Shown piece after piece: positions 53,541-64,000 of a DNA stretch of 64,000 nucleotides (the stretch's first letter is position 1; the number at the start of each line of letters is the position of its first letter). The translations under genes were made by a program, and so were the position numbers. The stretch is from Hesseltinella vesiculosa (taxonomy: Eukaryota; Mucoromycota; Mucoromycetes; Mucorales; Cunninghamellaceae), in contig MCGT01000027.1 in NCBI GenBank assembly GCA_002104935.1, forward strand, positions 124,001 through 188,000. The letters are read 5' to 3'. Below the pieces are notes generated by a model. That model saw only the letters and a program-made list of their open reading frames with translations, ran no database searches and had not been told where the DNA came from.

Positions 53541-55616
53541 CACCTCCCACCTTCTCGCTTTTGTTCCCTTTTATTTTATCAAACTGGCCACCAACGACGC
53601 CTACAGCAGCGATCGCTTTGACAAAAACGTTCCCGTCCTTCTCCATCTGGTATGTCAGCCCAACCAACCGCGCCATCAAGTCGCCATTAAGCGAGAAACC
53701 ACATCCACTGGCTTCCCTCCCGTCGTCCTGAGTAAGTCCTTGTTCATTCTTTGTCTCTGTTTTAATCCATCCTTGCCAAACTAGTCACTGGTCCGCTTCA
53801 CAGCACGCTTGAACCCATCATCAAGGACGTTCGACGAGACACATCTCTTCCCATTGTGAAATTAGATCGGCGCAATGTGTCTGGCGAGCCTCCCACCTGG
53901 CTGTCTCCCTACTTTGTCAAGGCAGGTACCTATCAACTTCCCTTCCCTCCCGATGTCGCTAAGAACTGGATCCATCTCATCCGCAGTATTGCATTTGATC
54001 CCGAAGCGCCTCCCAGCCGATCCTCCGCTCTACCTCCCGCCATGCCTCCACCCATACCGGGCGTCAGCCCCATGCCCCCCATTAATCCAGCCATGCTGGG
54101 CATGATGGCGCCCAACAGCATGTTCCCATCCATGTACAATAATGGCCTCAATCCTGCCATGATGATGGGCCCCAATCCCCAAATGCTAGCCATGAACAAC
54201 TGGAGCAGCCTCTCCCATCTACAGCAGCAGCAGCAACTGCTTTTATACCAACAACAGCTCCAGCAACAAGCCATGCTCCAGCAAGCCGGCCCGCTCCCCT
54301 TGCCGACCCCCACCCCACCCATCATGTCGCCTCCTCCATTCATGCCCGTCTCGTCTGCCATCGCTGCGCCTTCGCCTTCCGCCACGCCGGTGTCGGCCAG
54401 CTCCTACACCCAGCGCAAACCGGTCAATGCACTGGTGCCATTGCTGAACAACACCCATCTGTCCAATCCCTCTGTTGCCGGCCCTGCGCCCACCTCTGCC
54501 TCCCAGTCCATGGAACGCCGCAAAGCCCAGCCGAGCCCAAAGCCTCCTCCTGCCAAGCCAAAGCGCCGCGTCCAATTCAAAAGCACCGACATGGTCTACG
54601 AGTTTGACCCCGACAGCTATTGGAAAGAGGACGAGAACGAAGACGACCAGGACGGTTATTACCTTGACGACGACAGCCTAGTGTACTGTGATGACCGTCG
54701 CCGTCCCTCGCTCCACCAACAAGTCGATGGCGACTATTACGATGACGAAGACTATTACGACGAAGACATTGACGACTACCTCCAACACGGCACGGCCTAT
54801 GATCGCTATGATGAATCGGATTATGAGCAGCGCTATTATCTGGATCAATACTATCATCATCACCAGCAGCTGCCTCCCATGTACCATCAGCGGCCGCTGC
54901 CTTCCTCTCACGCCTATCGATCCCGCCGCCTCCATCCCTCCTCCTCCACTTGGTCTGATTCGCCCCATTACGCCTCTGCTTACCACCGCCAGGACGACTC
55001 AGATCAGCTTTACTGGTCCAGCCGATCCGTTGCCGACAATGACTATGACTATGACTATGACGACGACGACCAACGCCATGAGACGTACCAGCGCCACCGC
55101 AACCCCTCAGAAGCCACCGACTACTATACCTATGGTGACGAAGAGCCGGAAACGGACCCACAGGAGGATGATTGGTCGGACGGTCAGGAAGAGCAAGCCG
55201 AAGGTGACGATGACGACGCCTTTTCCGCACCCCGACCTCGATCCACGGGTTACTATCCCGACCCTGGACTCTCCTCTCGGCATGCCGGGCATTATTTCTC
55301 CCCTCAGCTTGCACCCACCTACTCAACCTCATCCACAAGACCTCGAATGATGCGCTACCACTCTGCTCAAACCCAGTCCCCTTCATCACACCATCCGACC
55401 CGGGCTGCGTCCTCTGCCCAGCATGACCCTCCTGCAGCTTCGCTAAGGCAGTCTGGCTCGGATCGTACGACCCGCGCCACCACTGCTTCCCATCTTTGGC
55501 AGCCCTCACGCTCAAACCAGCAGCAATGGACCCCATCTGTCCGGCGCACGTCCTCCAACGGCAGTACAAATTCTCGCCCACTTACAGCCGCCTCTCCGTC
55601 CCGCCGTCCTCATTGA
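53541..55616 (+). CDS. Unrecognised acidic, Gln/Pro-rich protein (5' end unresolved)
   Basis: Two exons are clear (from about 53541 to 53731, and 53785-55616), together about 670 codons. The joined frame reads FDKNVPVLLHLVCQP, TTSTGFPPVVLITGPLHSTLEP and LSPYFVKAGTYQLPFPPDVAKNW, a compact N-terminal region. A Pro/Met/Gln-rich segment, a basic KPKRRVQFK patch near residue 240, then a long Asp/Tyr/His-rich acidic region (YDYDYDDDDQ) and a Ser/Arg tail follow. No family was recognised. No in-frame ATG exists at the start of the first visible exon, so an upstream exon is missing; the listed start is a plausible splice acceptor only. Confidence 0.6.
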
Positions 55617-56338
55617 TTTTTATTTCTCCCTGCATTTGATTAGATTTTTTTTTTACTTTACCTTTCTCCATTGTTCCGTTTGCCTTCCATGATTTGCAAG
55701 CGTTTTTTTTACCAAAGACATACTCCCTGAATAAAACCAGCTGGATGGTCAGTTGAGCCCCCCCCCCCCCCTCTCAGCAAAGTACACAGCCAAAGGAGGT
55801 CAAAGTGAGCTGGCCATTTTTGTTTCAACATGCTTAAACCACAATCGACCGCCCTTTAGCCAATTTTTAGCTGGAGGGCTTTGGGCTGACCGAGGCTGAA
55901 AAACACAAGCCGATCGGTGAAAGTGGCTGCCAGTCATGGCCCTAAATCAATGTGAGCGACCTTTTCCATCCGCGTAAAAAAAAGGAGGAGGGCGGGACAT
56001 GATGAAGGTGTGGAACGTCGCTGACGTCGCACGGTCGAGCTGATCCCAGTTTCATTTTGCCCAGCCAATTTCCCTGCAGAATCGCTCGGCTACGGATGCT
56101 GTGCAAAAGTGGACGTTGGTCGGCCAAGTAACAGTGGTTGTCCAGTTTCCCTTGGCGTCCACCTTTCGGACAGGGCCAACAAAGGAACCGGCACAGCGAA
56201 AGCCTGCCGCGGTGCGCCAAGGGCAAGCAATGAAAAATAAATTGGCTCGCCCCTGACTTTTTTCCATTTCCGCTTCAGAAAACTAGGTCCAATGAGTCGC
56301 TGCCAGGATTTTGGTCTTCTTCCCTCTACCCGTTTTTT
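55617..56338. other. Spacer with C run
   Basis: About 720 bp between two plus-strand genes, including a 13-bp C run (55758-55770). It should hold the terminator of the acidic protein gene and the ARMH3 promoter. No gene was supported. Confidence 0.4.
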
Positions 56339-59005
56339 ATGCAACCATCCCGTCCAAAGCCAATCCTGAAAGAAAAATTTGTGCAGATCACTGAATCCAT
56401 ATTGAAGGTAAGTGCACATGGCGTTGCAGCATTCGTCTTGTTGGCGAAGTGAGCTCCAGGAGATCGCCCACTGGTTCTCATTCTGGCTCTTTTATTTTGT
56501 TCGCAACATTGTAGGGCACAGCATCCCTCGACGATCCAGCCGGGTTTTGGGACACTTACTTTTTACTGACAGTCAATGGCCAGAGCATCCACGAGACGAT
56601 CCAAAACACGCCTTCGGAAACGCTTCTAGCCCAAGATCCTCAGACGCAGGCCCTGTTCCATGCCTGCCTGACCACCATGAATGCCGAGATGACCCAGGCC
56701 CTCGACCAGACCCGTCAGGTCAATGCCATCAAGGTGTTGACCTGCTTGATCCGCGCATTGTTCCTCAAACGCCGCCTCACCACCTTTAACATCATTGGCC
56801 TGCTCACCGGCCTCGACCAAGCCAACGCCCAGTTCACCCTGCTGATCCGCACCATTGACCAGCTCTTGCAACGGCAAGTCACCAAACCCTTTGCCCTGAC
56901 CCTTGCCATCACTCTGGTTGCCGGCAATGATAATGTCAGCCAAAACAGCTTGAACGGGTAAAACAGCCGTCGCAAACCGCATCAAAAACGAGCCGCATCA
57001 CCAACCATTTTTTTTTTCATCTAGTTACTTTATCCAGCACGATTTGTCCAGCACACTTCTCTATGTATGCCTCGGCGTCTTGGGGTGGAAAAAAAGGAAT
57101 ATAAAAAAAGAAGCCGTTGTTGATCGAATGTTTTTTTTTTTTTACGAAAAGATCCTCAATGATGATTTATCCTCTCTCGAAGAACGTCGCCAAACGCTGA
57201 TATTATTCTCCTTTCTTGCCAGTTACAACAAGTACGAATCACGCAACCCTTACCTTCACCAGCTATCACAATGGCGTCAACAAAGCTTGCTGGATGTAAC
57301 GTCCCCAAAAAATCAGACATGCTTTTATTTACGCTCCTTTTCTTTTTCGACCTCCAGGAAATCCTCGAAATCTTTAGTCAGCTCCTTGTGGAAATGACAA
57401 GGTCAGAGACGCACTGGAAAGAAAAAGGCAAGGGCTACTCACTCTGCTTCTTTTTTTTCACCATTAGAAAATATCAAGAGCTCAAGGATGAAGACGAAAG
57501 TCTTGCAAAATCAGTGGCCAACTACATGAGTGGCTGGTTTTCTGGCTCCACTGGCACGGTGCAGGTGGACATGGACAACCCAGAGACATTGGTCCCTTTG
57601 TAAGTCGATTGGACGACATGTCTAGGGACGCTGAGCGGGCTTTCTTTTTTATGTTCGAAGTCCACCCAAGCAGGCGGCGTGGCTGCTGATGCTGTATGAC
57701 CTGGTCAACACCAACCCGGCGGTCCTCCAACGAATCATCCGCACCTTCCAAACATCGACGCCGGATCAGCCTGGGCAGCCGGCGGCGCAGTTTCTACCGA
57801 ACCTGATGACGTTCATCTCCTATCTCGTGCAACACAACCGCAACGAACGCTCCTCCATGTATACCAAGCTGATGCTCCTGATCCTGCTCCGACTCTGTGA
57901 AGAGCAAGCCTTTTTGGCCGCCATTACCCAGGCCGATGCCGATCAAACCGTCGTCATCTGCCGCCAGGTAGCTTGAAACCGATCCCGCGCCATGGAGGAT
58001 AGTAATGTTTTTTTTTATTTATAGAGACTGCCACCATTGCCCCGGGTAAAGAAACCTCGGTCGTTAGCCTCAGCTATTTTGGATGACATGATCCTTTTCA
58101 TGAAACATAATCTGCGTAAGAAACTCGACATGGCCATGTATAGGTAAGCGAAACCGCCTCTCCACCATGACTGACTCGGTGCTTTTTCCAGACTTGCCTT
58201 TTCCATCACCCACCGCGTCCTCTCCTTTTTGTACAAACGCCAAATCCGCCTTGGTAAAGAGTTAACAATGAAGACGAGCCGTTTCTTATTTTCAATGATC
58301 GACGGATAGATTATCACTGGCAAGAGCTTTGGCCGACCCTGACATCGGTGCTTCATTTCACCATGCTGCAGCTGGACACCCTTAAAACACGGCGGGAAGA
58401 GCTGGTGCCGTTTTTGGCCGCGGTAATCCCTTTTGAACGGTGTGTGTGCTCGGTGGCCTAACTCATTCCCATTATACTAGCTGGTGACGCTCTTCAACAT
58501 TGCCTTGACCCATGGGGAGACGTTTTTGCACGATACCAAGAGCTTCGACACCCTGTTTTATGATATCATCCGGTCCTCTGACGACATCGCTGCCTTGTCA
58601 AAATATCGTAAGCTGGCCGTCTGTCCTTTTCTTCCCACTCACTTTTTCTTCTCTAATAAAGTGTCCTCGAACATGTCTAGCAAACCAGCCGACCGCTCGC
58701 CAACGCTGACCATGGGCAGTTTGGCCAACATCAAGATGGTGTGCCATCATTTGAAGCCGGCCTTGGATGAATGGCAGGAGACACAAAAGATAAAGTATGC
58801 CACGAGCTCGGACCAAGTCATGGCGGTGATCCAATCTCATTTCGACACTTTGGAGCTGGCGCCCATGGACAAACTGGACCATTATACTCCCTACAATGAA
58901 ATCCCGCATGAAATGCCCTTTTTCCGCTTCCTCCTCCGCCTTGTTGTCACCGATTACTGGCAGCTGCATGCCCCAACCTCTCCGGTTCCAAAGACAAAGA
59001 AATAA
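56339..59005 (+). CDS. ARMH3: ARMH3 (C10orf76 / DUF1741) armadillo-like protein
   Basis: Twelve exons (56339-56407, 56515-56957, 57025-57064, 57152-57295, 57358-57401, 57468-57599, 57661-57967, 58025-58143, 58192-58253, 58310-58422, 58481-58607, 58662-59005) encode 647 aa, with frame closing throughout. The segments DDPAGFWDTYFLLTV, NAIKVLTCLIRALF, DNVSQNSL, RNPYLHQL, HNRNERSSMYTKL and FRFLLRLVVTDYW follow the order of the ARMH3/DUF1741 family, which is made of armadillo-type helices. In animals ARMH3 binds PI4KB and GBF1 at the Golgi and supports PI4P production. The ATG at 56339 starts a 23-codon first exon. All introns are GT-AG. Confidence 0.88.
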
Positions 59006-59089
59006 AAAGAATGCCAAGCCACTGGTTTTTGTTTTCATTAAAAAAAAAAAAAGATTCACGTAGCAACGTGGGTAGATGCAGAAAGAGAC

Positions 59090-62000
59090 TTAGGTTTGGG
59101 GTTGACGATTTCTTATTTCCAGTTGTCGGATGGCGGTTCTGAGGGCGGTTTTGGCTTTTTGGCGGATGAGCTGATATTCGTCAGGGGACAGATCCGAGTC
59201 AATGTCCGAGACATGTCGGGTAGGGAGGTTGGAGGCCGAGCTGGACTCCAATTGGACAATGGCGGCGTCGTCGGTGTCGAGCAAGGCACGCATGATATCA
59301 TCCTGGACGTTGTCCACAGAGTGCGAATTCAATGGTGGAGACGGGGCTTCTTTTGGTGTTTGATAATACGTGCTTGTGTCCTTTTTCATCATTGGAGCAG
59401 CGATCTTGTTGTCCACAACTCGACTAAGGGCCAGGGTCAGATCTACCTCCGTCTTTTTTTGTTTTGTTTTGCAGCATTTACCTGGCAATACCGAGTTTGT
59501 GCTTGTTTTTTGCCATCATGACGGTTTCAACGGTGGAATAGGTCATCAAGTGGTAAATATGTACATGTTTTTTTTGACCAAAGCGATAGACCCGGCCGAT
59601 ACTTTGCTGGTCATAGCTAGGGTTCCAATCCAGATCGACCAGAATCATCCTGCTGGCGGCGGTGATATTGACACCAATGCCACCGGCTCGGGACGATAGT
59701 AACAAAATCGACACACCTCTGTTGTCATTGAACCTGTCCAGGATACCTTGTCGATCCTACGACAAAGATGGTTGGCGCCGGCCGTTTTCTCATTGTTTTT
59801 TTTTTATCTCTTACGCGCTGGACGGTTGATCCGTCAATTCGGAACGAGGCCATAAAATTGGTGATGAGCATCATTTGGATAAAGTCTACAAAAAGCAAGT
59901 CAGTGGGGCGGACGAAGCATGGTCTCTTTTTTTTTATTTTTTTATTTTTTATTTTTTTTTACCAAGGGTAGCCAGACTGTGGGAGACAATCACGAGCTTC
60001 TCGTCTCGTTCCTTGGTCAGGCGGCAAATGGCAAAGACAATGGCCATTTTGTGCGACAGGTGCCAATCTTGCACGACTACGAGCCATGGGTAAGGTGGGC
60101 GGAGTCAGCGTGGGTATACAGTGCATCAAAAGGAGACTTACAATCCACAGAAGACAGGGCTTCCTTGGCCCAATCAAAGTAGTTGGGATTTTCCTTTGTG
60201 TACTTTGATACCGTCAGGGCTTCGTCCAATTCAAGGCCCTCCAGATCATCATCGTCGGCTTCCAGGGGGTCTTGATTCTTTTGGTTCAATTTCAAGACTC
60301 GACGGTTGCCTTTGGGAGAGGATTCCCGATGGGTCATGACCTAGTAGGGGAAAAAAGTAAGTTCGCCTTTCCACTGAAAAGCCTAGAGGAAGATTACCTT
60401 TTGGAAGACAGCCGGATGAGCACAAATGGAACGCAGGACGGTCAGGTCGACCAGGATGTTGGGTGAGGTGGACTGTACAGCTTCCAGGAATTTGGTATAG
60501 AGCTTCAGTTGGATATCGGTGAGGCTACAGGTGATAAAGTATTCGGTGATACCAGCCAGTTCGCGGTGTAGAATGGAAGCGTCACGTCTAGGGAGACATA
60601 AAAACCCCCGATTTAAGTCCCCGCTTACTTTGTCCTTTTTTTTTTTTTTTACCGGTGAATGACCCATTTGGTGATGAGCTGCAGCTCAAAGAGTTTGAGT
60701 TTGGCTTGATGGCGTTGGACGAGGGAGGAGTCGGCGTAGACAGATTCGATGGGGATTTGATAGGTAGATTTGAACTCCTGGGGGTTGCCGATGAGTTCGG
60801 GAAAGGTGAATTTGAGCATGTTGTAGTACTCGATCATGTTGTTCTGCAGCGGGTAACCGGTCAGGCACAAGCGGCGATGGGTTTTGAATTTCTTGACAAG
60901 GGTGGCAATGGTGGACGTGCTGTTTTTGATGCGGTGGCTTTCGTCCAGAACGACGAGTGAAGGGTCGAGGAGTAAGCGTTCGTAGGTGTCGGATCGTAGT
61001 CGACCAGGCGCCAGCAGCGAGCGGAACTGGTCGTAATTGATCAACAGCACGCCGCCATTGTTGTACCAAGTGGTCAATACCCTGATCCGTCGATCGTCGT
61101 TCATTCCTTGGAAAGCTAGAAAAAAAAAAGAGAGAGAGGGGGGGGGGGCGTCAGTTGGCCACCGCTTGGCTCTCGTTTTTGGTTTACCTGCCGCAGAGTA
61201 GATATGGGACAGGTTGGACATGACATCCGATGGGATCCAGGCATCGAATTCATTCATCCAGTTGGACAGGGTGATGAGCGGGGCCATGATCAAGATGCGT
61301 TTAGGCTAATGAAAAAGATGTCAGTATGCTTTAGCCCAACCTGAATGCTCTTTACCATCATGTTGCGGGGGATATCTGGGTGCATTTTTTCGACTTCGCA
61401 AAAAATGGTGGTGACTAAGGCAATGACTTGAATCGTTTTGCCTAAGGAACAAGATCAGTTCATCCATCCTGATGCGTTGGCCACTTACCTAGCCCCATAT
61501 GATGAGCCAAAATACAGCCGCTCTCGTCTTCCATCAGCCGTTTCCATATGAACTCTAGGCCGTCGACCTAAAAAAAAAAACGATAAACAATGTTTGGTTT
61601 GCTTGCTGGTTGTCTTACCTGGTGCTCTTTGAGTTTGCTGGCAATGGAGGAATGAAGGTAGATGGATTTGGTTTTTTTTCGGCAGCGAGCATTGACAATG
61701 ACCCGGCTGGAAGCCGCCAAAGTGGACGGCGATGGATGAGACGATCTGGAGGAGGCAGGCGAGTTGCAATGGATCGGATCAGCCGATCCTGAGGTTGGGG
61801 TATGGCTGGGTAGGCAGGGCGATGCGGCAGTTGGGCTCTGGCCAGGCGTGCTAAGGGAAGGCTGTGAGCTCATGGATCGTGTAAAAAAAAAAAAAGGTAC
61901 CTGTCATTGTCGTCCTGCAGTTTTTGTTTACTAGACAAGGAAGGAAAAGCATTGATGGGGATGGCAGGTGGATGGGTGGTCGACGAGGGAGGAGAGGGGC

Positions 62001-62100
62001 TGTCAATGATAATCGGATCTGACAATGACGGTGGCTGGATCGGCTGGCGATTGGATATCAACTGGTCAATGGCTGAGCGTTTACGACTGGTATCCATCAT
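59090..62100 (-). CDS. SNF2-family ATPase, ATRX/ARIP4-like
   Basis: Twelve exons on the minus strand (61901-62100, 61619-61868, 61489-61567, 61356-61441, 61188-61305, 60653-61115, 60398-60587, 60142-60340, 59963-60076, 59815-59885, 59482-59756, 59090-59423) encode 792 aa. The Ser/Pro-rich N terminus is disordered. The helicase core starts HQVDGLEFIWKRL, then GCILAHHMGLGKT (Walker A, 175-179), VVLDESHRIKN (motif II with DESH), CLTGYPLQNN, VSHSLATL, SRAGGIGVN and IGRVYRFGQ. GCILAH-MGLGKT and the HxLATL motif favour the ATRX/ARIP4 branch. Such enzymes remodel nucleosomes and handle DNA structures. No ADD, PHD or other reader domain is present. The first intron acceptor (61869-61870) is the least certain junction. 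Confidence 0.88.
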
Positions 62101-62219
62101 GATGCTTCTTACTGGTTCATTTCGTGAATGAAAGAGAAGAAAAAATAGGTGGAAGAAAAGGAGGTGCTGCGACTTTTTCCCCAGCTCTATCTCTTTGTTT
62201 GAAAAAAAAAAAAAAAAAG

Positions 62220-63078
62220 ATGGGCAGCGATTCTGTGGCCCAGTTCAGTGGTCCCATCACAGCCTACATGTCCGGTCTCCCAGGTAAGCAAGCTGATTCT
62301 CATCCTTGGACGCGAACTTACACAGAGCTGTTTATTATTATTATTATTATTTGGGGGGGGGGGAAGATGTGAATCTGGCGTATGTGCGGTACTTTGGCAA
62401 GAAACACAATGCCATCCAAGCAACATTTACGAGTTTGAATGCGCAAGGATTTACAGCCACCTATGCAACAGCCCAAGATGCTGGGTTGCAGGTGTTTATT
62501 CCGTGGCCCCAACCACCATTGACAGAACGAGGTCAGATCCGACCTGCTTTGGAAGCCATGGCTGATGAAGCGCAAAAAGCATTGGGCATGGTAAGCTCAT
62601 TGAAGCCGCTCAACAAGTGCTGACCTCTATTTTTTTTTTGTCTGCCATTGAATAGCCTAGTTCATTGCATGGACCACCTCCAATTGCAGCTTTGGCGCGA
62701 GCAGCTGCGGCCGAAGAAGCAATGGGCAGGACATCCATCTATGACTCTGCCGATCATTTGGACAAGTTTGAGGCGGCGGATTTGTTTTGGCAGGTGACGC
62801 TTTTGGCAGGGATGTGGTCGACGTGGTTCCTGACGCAGCCTCGGGAAATGGCGCTGGCAAAAGCCGTGCAGCAAATGGTGCCGGTGCCGGTGATCCAGTG
62901 GATTTGGCGGATGGCGGTGGGTCTGCATGTGGGCGAGGCGGTGGTGGCCTGTGGGATCTGTGTGCGCCGAGGCTGGTATTCTACAAGCACCACAGCCAAA
63001 TGGACGTTCAGCACTTTACTGTTTGGGTTTGCCTCGATGAAGAAATTGGTCTCCCACGGTAAACAAAAAAACCATTAA
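62220..63078 (+). CDS. DUF2470 plus DUF4499 (TMEM254-like) membrane protein
   Basis: Three exons (62220-62283, 62367-62590, 62656-63078) encode 236 aa. The N-terminal about 85 residues (ITAYMSGLPGDVNLAYVRYF, ATFTSLNAQGFTATYAT) match the DUF2470 fold found in haem-related proteins. The second half has several hydrophobic helices. Its GLHVGEAVVACG and TLLFGFASMKKLV follow the TMEM254/DUF4499 pattern. The fused arrangement has been seen in fungi, but its role is unknown to me. Intron 1 contains an AT-rich (TTA)n microsatellite and an 11-bp G run just before the acceptor. The gene is head-to-head with the SNF2 gene; the 119-bp gap has a 16-bp A run. Confidence 0.8.
62331..62363 (+). repeat. (TTA)n microsatellite and G run in intron
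   Basis: About seven TTA units (62331-62351) followed by an 11-bp G run (62353-62363) immediately upstream of the intron acceptor of the DUF2470 gene. Length polymorphism is likely. Confidence 0.8.
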
Positions 63079-63764
63079 ACCCACTCGTTATCAAAAAAAG
63101 AGGTGTAGATGAGATCATGTCCCTCCCCCCTGCTCTTGGCCCTCCTTTTTTTTTTTTTGTTCCGGAAAAAAGCGAGGGTAAAATTCTTTTTATTGCTTGT
63201 GTGTAATTTCCAATGGGTCTATGGTTTTTTTGTAATAGCACTTGGGGTGGTTTGCAAGAGTAGAAAAGGTTATTTGAGATGGCTTTTGATTGAGTCCAAC
63301 CCCTCTCGGTTCGTCCCGTTTAGAAAAAGAAGACTGGACGGAAAAGCTTTTTTCGCGTTCATTTATACTGATGCACTGAAAAAGGTAAACAAAGCATGAG
63401 ATTGGAAACAGAGACAAGTGAAGGAGAGCAAGACGGGGTATCGTTGGCACCCCTACAAAGCCCCTATTGAAAATAGCGTTGTTGTCGGTATGAGGTGAGA
63501 CAGATCCAATTCTATTTTGGCTAAACATACTTGGTCAAAAATCGGATAAGCTTATTGACCAGGAATGACTAGCAAAAAAGCAGCGATGAAAGATAAAAAA
63601 GGAGGCCCTGAAAGTAGCATGGTTACACAGCGGCTGTTGTTTGCATTTTTTAATTCCAATTGCCGAGGACCTTTTTGCTCTTCTTTTTTTTTCCCTTTTT
63701 TTTTTTTTTTTTTCTTTTTTCACTTGTTGTATTATAGACATTTTTTTTAAATTATTTTTACAGG
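63079..63764. other. Spacer before the CDF gene
   Basis: About 690 bp between two plus-strand genes, rich in A and T runs, including a 17-bp T run (63697-63713) before the CDF start. No gene was supported. Confidence 0.4.
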
Positions 63765-64000
63765 ATGAAATGGGCGTTGAGTAGATTACATAGAATTTAT
63801 GCTATGATGGTGATCTATGTCACCTTCTTTATTGCTGAATTGGGCGTTGGTTATTATACAAGCTCGCTTGCGTTGGTAAGAACAATGAAAAAAAAATCAG
63901 AAAACTTGCATTGAACGCTCTGTTTTGATAGATAGCCGACTCATTTCATATGCTGAATGATCTTATCAGTTTAATGGTGGCGTTGTGGGCCATTCGACTG
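63765..64000 (+). CDS. Cation diffusion facilitator (zinc-type), N-terminal part
   Basis: Two exons are visible (63765-63875 and 63932 to the window end), giving the first 60 residues. Helix 1 (MVIYVTFFIAELGVGYYTSS) and the start of helix 2 with IADSFHMLND are typical of the Zrc1/Cot1-like CDF transporters, where the His and Asp bind zinc. Such proteins move Zn2+ into the vacuole or secretory compartments in exchange for protons. The rest lies outside the window. The ATG follows an AG in an A/T-rich leader, so an upstream non-coding exon is possible. The intron is GT-AG. Confidence 0.85.

Noticed and set aside
54577..55581. 334-codon minus-strand open frame
   Set aside because: It is a shadow of the acidic, low-complexity protein on the plus strand.

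Overview
The window is nuclear DNA of a filamentous fungus, most likely a mucoromycete (Mucorales-like). The reasons are intron-rich genes (about 106 introns inferred by hand, mostly 50-120 bp, often with long T runs before the acceptor), a eukaryotic CotH-family secreted protein, a Mig1/CreA-type regulator, short spacers, and gene content typical of a basal fungus (ATRX/ARIP4-like SNF2 protein, CENP-X, ARMH3 and VAMP7-type R-SNARE). I reconstructed exons by reading donor and acceptor sites and requiring the reading frame to close. Products are named from family motifs seen in the translations, and no database search was possible.

Layout. 1-8 kb: end of a Rab5 GTPase gene, CENP-X, an unrecognised Gln/Pro/Asp-rich coiled-coil protein, the 40S biogenesis factor LTV1 and a CoA-type Nudix hydrolase. 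9-18.3 kb is the most unusual part. It has a single-pass receptor-like protein with a degenerate kinase domain, then a zinc-finger plus PD-(D/E)XK-like gene, then a 2.5-kb minisatellite. This block is bracketed by 0.75-kb direct repeats that carry the 3' end of the pseudokinase gene and the 3' end of the next gene (a FAR-17a/AIG1-like membrane protein). 19-31 kb: a bZIP factor, ribosomal protein eL8, a Tra2-like SR protein, a CCCH protein, Dgk1-type CTP-dependent diacylglycerol kinase, a small predicted mitochondrial protein, a VAMP7 R-SNARE, a DUF1308 protein and a CreA/Mig1-like zinc-finger protein. 31-38 kb is gene-poor and holds one unrecognised 662-aa protein. 37.7-53 kb: thiamine pyrophosphokinase, ARL5, a CotH protein, a sugar transporter, the PKA catalytic subunit, cystathionine gamma-synthase and CCT2. 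53.5-64 kb: an unrecognised acidic protein, ARMH3, an ATRX/ARIP4-like ATPase, a DUF2470+DUF4499 membrane protein and the start of a zinc-type CDF transporter.

Most genes are housekeeping and show no operon-like logic. Close head-to-head pairs that may share promoters are Dgk1 with the mitochondrial protein (151 bp) and the SNF2 gene with the DUF2470 gene (119 bp). Several genes belong to membrane traffic or lipid biology (Rab5, VAMP7, ARL5, ARMH3, Dgk1, AIG1-like), but they are scattered. Five of about 106 introns start with GC instead of GT, which looks high.

Limits: gene starts lacking an obvious ATG (the gene near 53.5 kb), the N terminus of the receptor-like protein, and the 7.7-9.0 kb and 35-37.7 kb stretches are unresolved.
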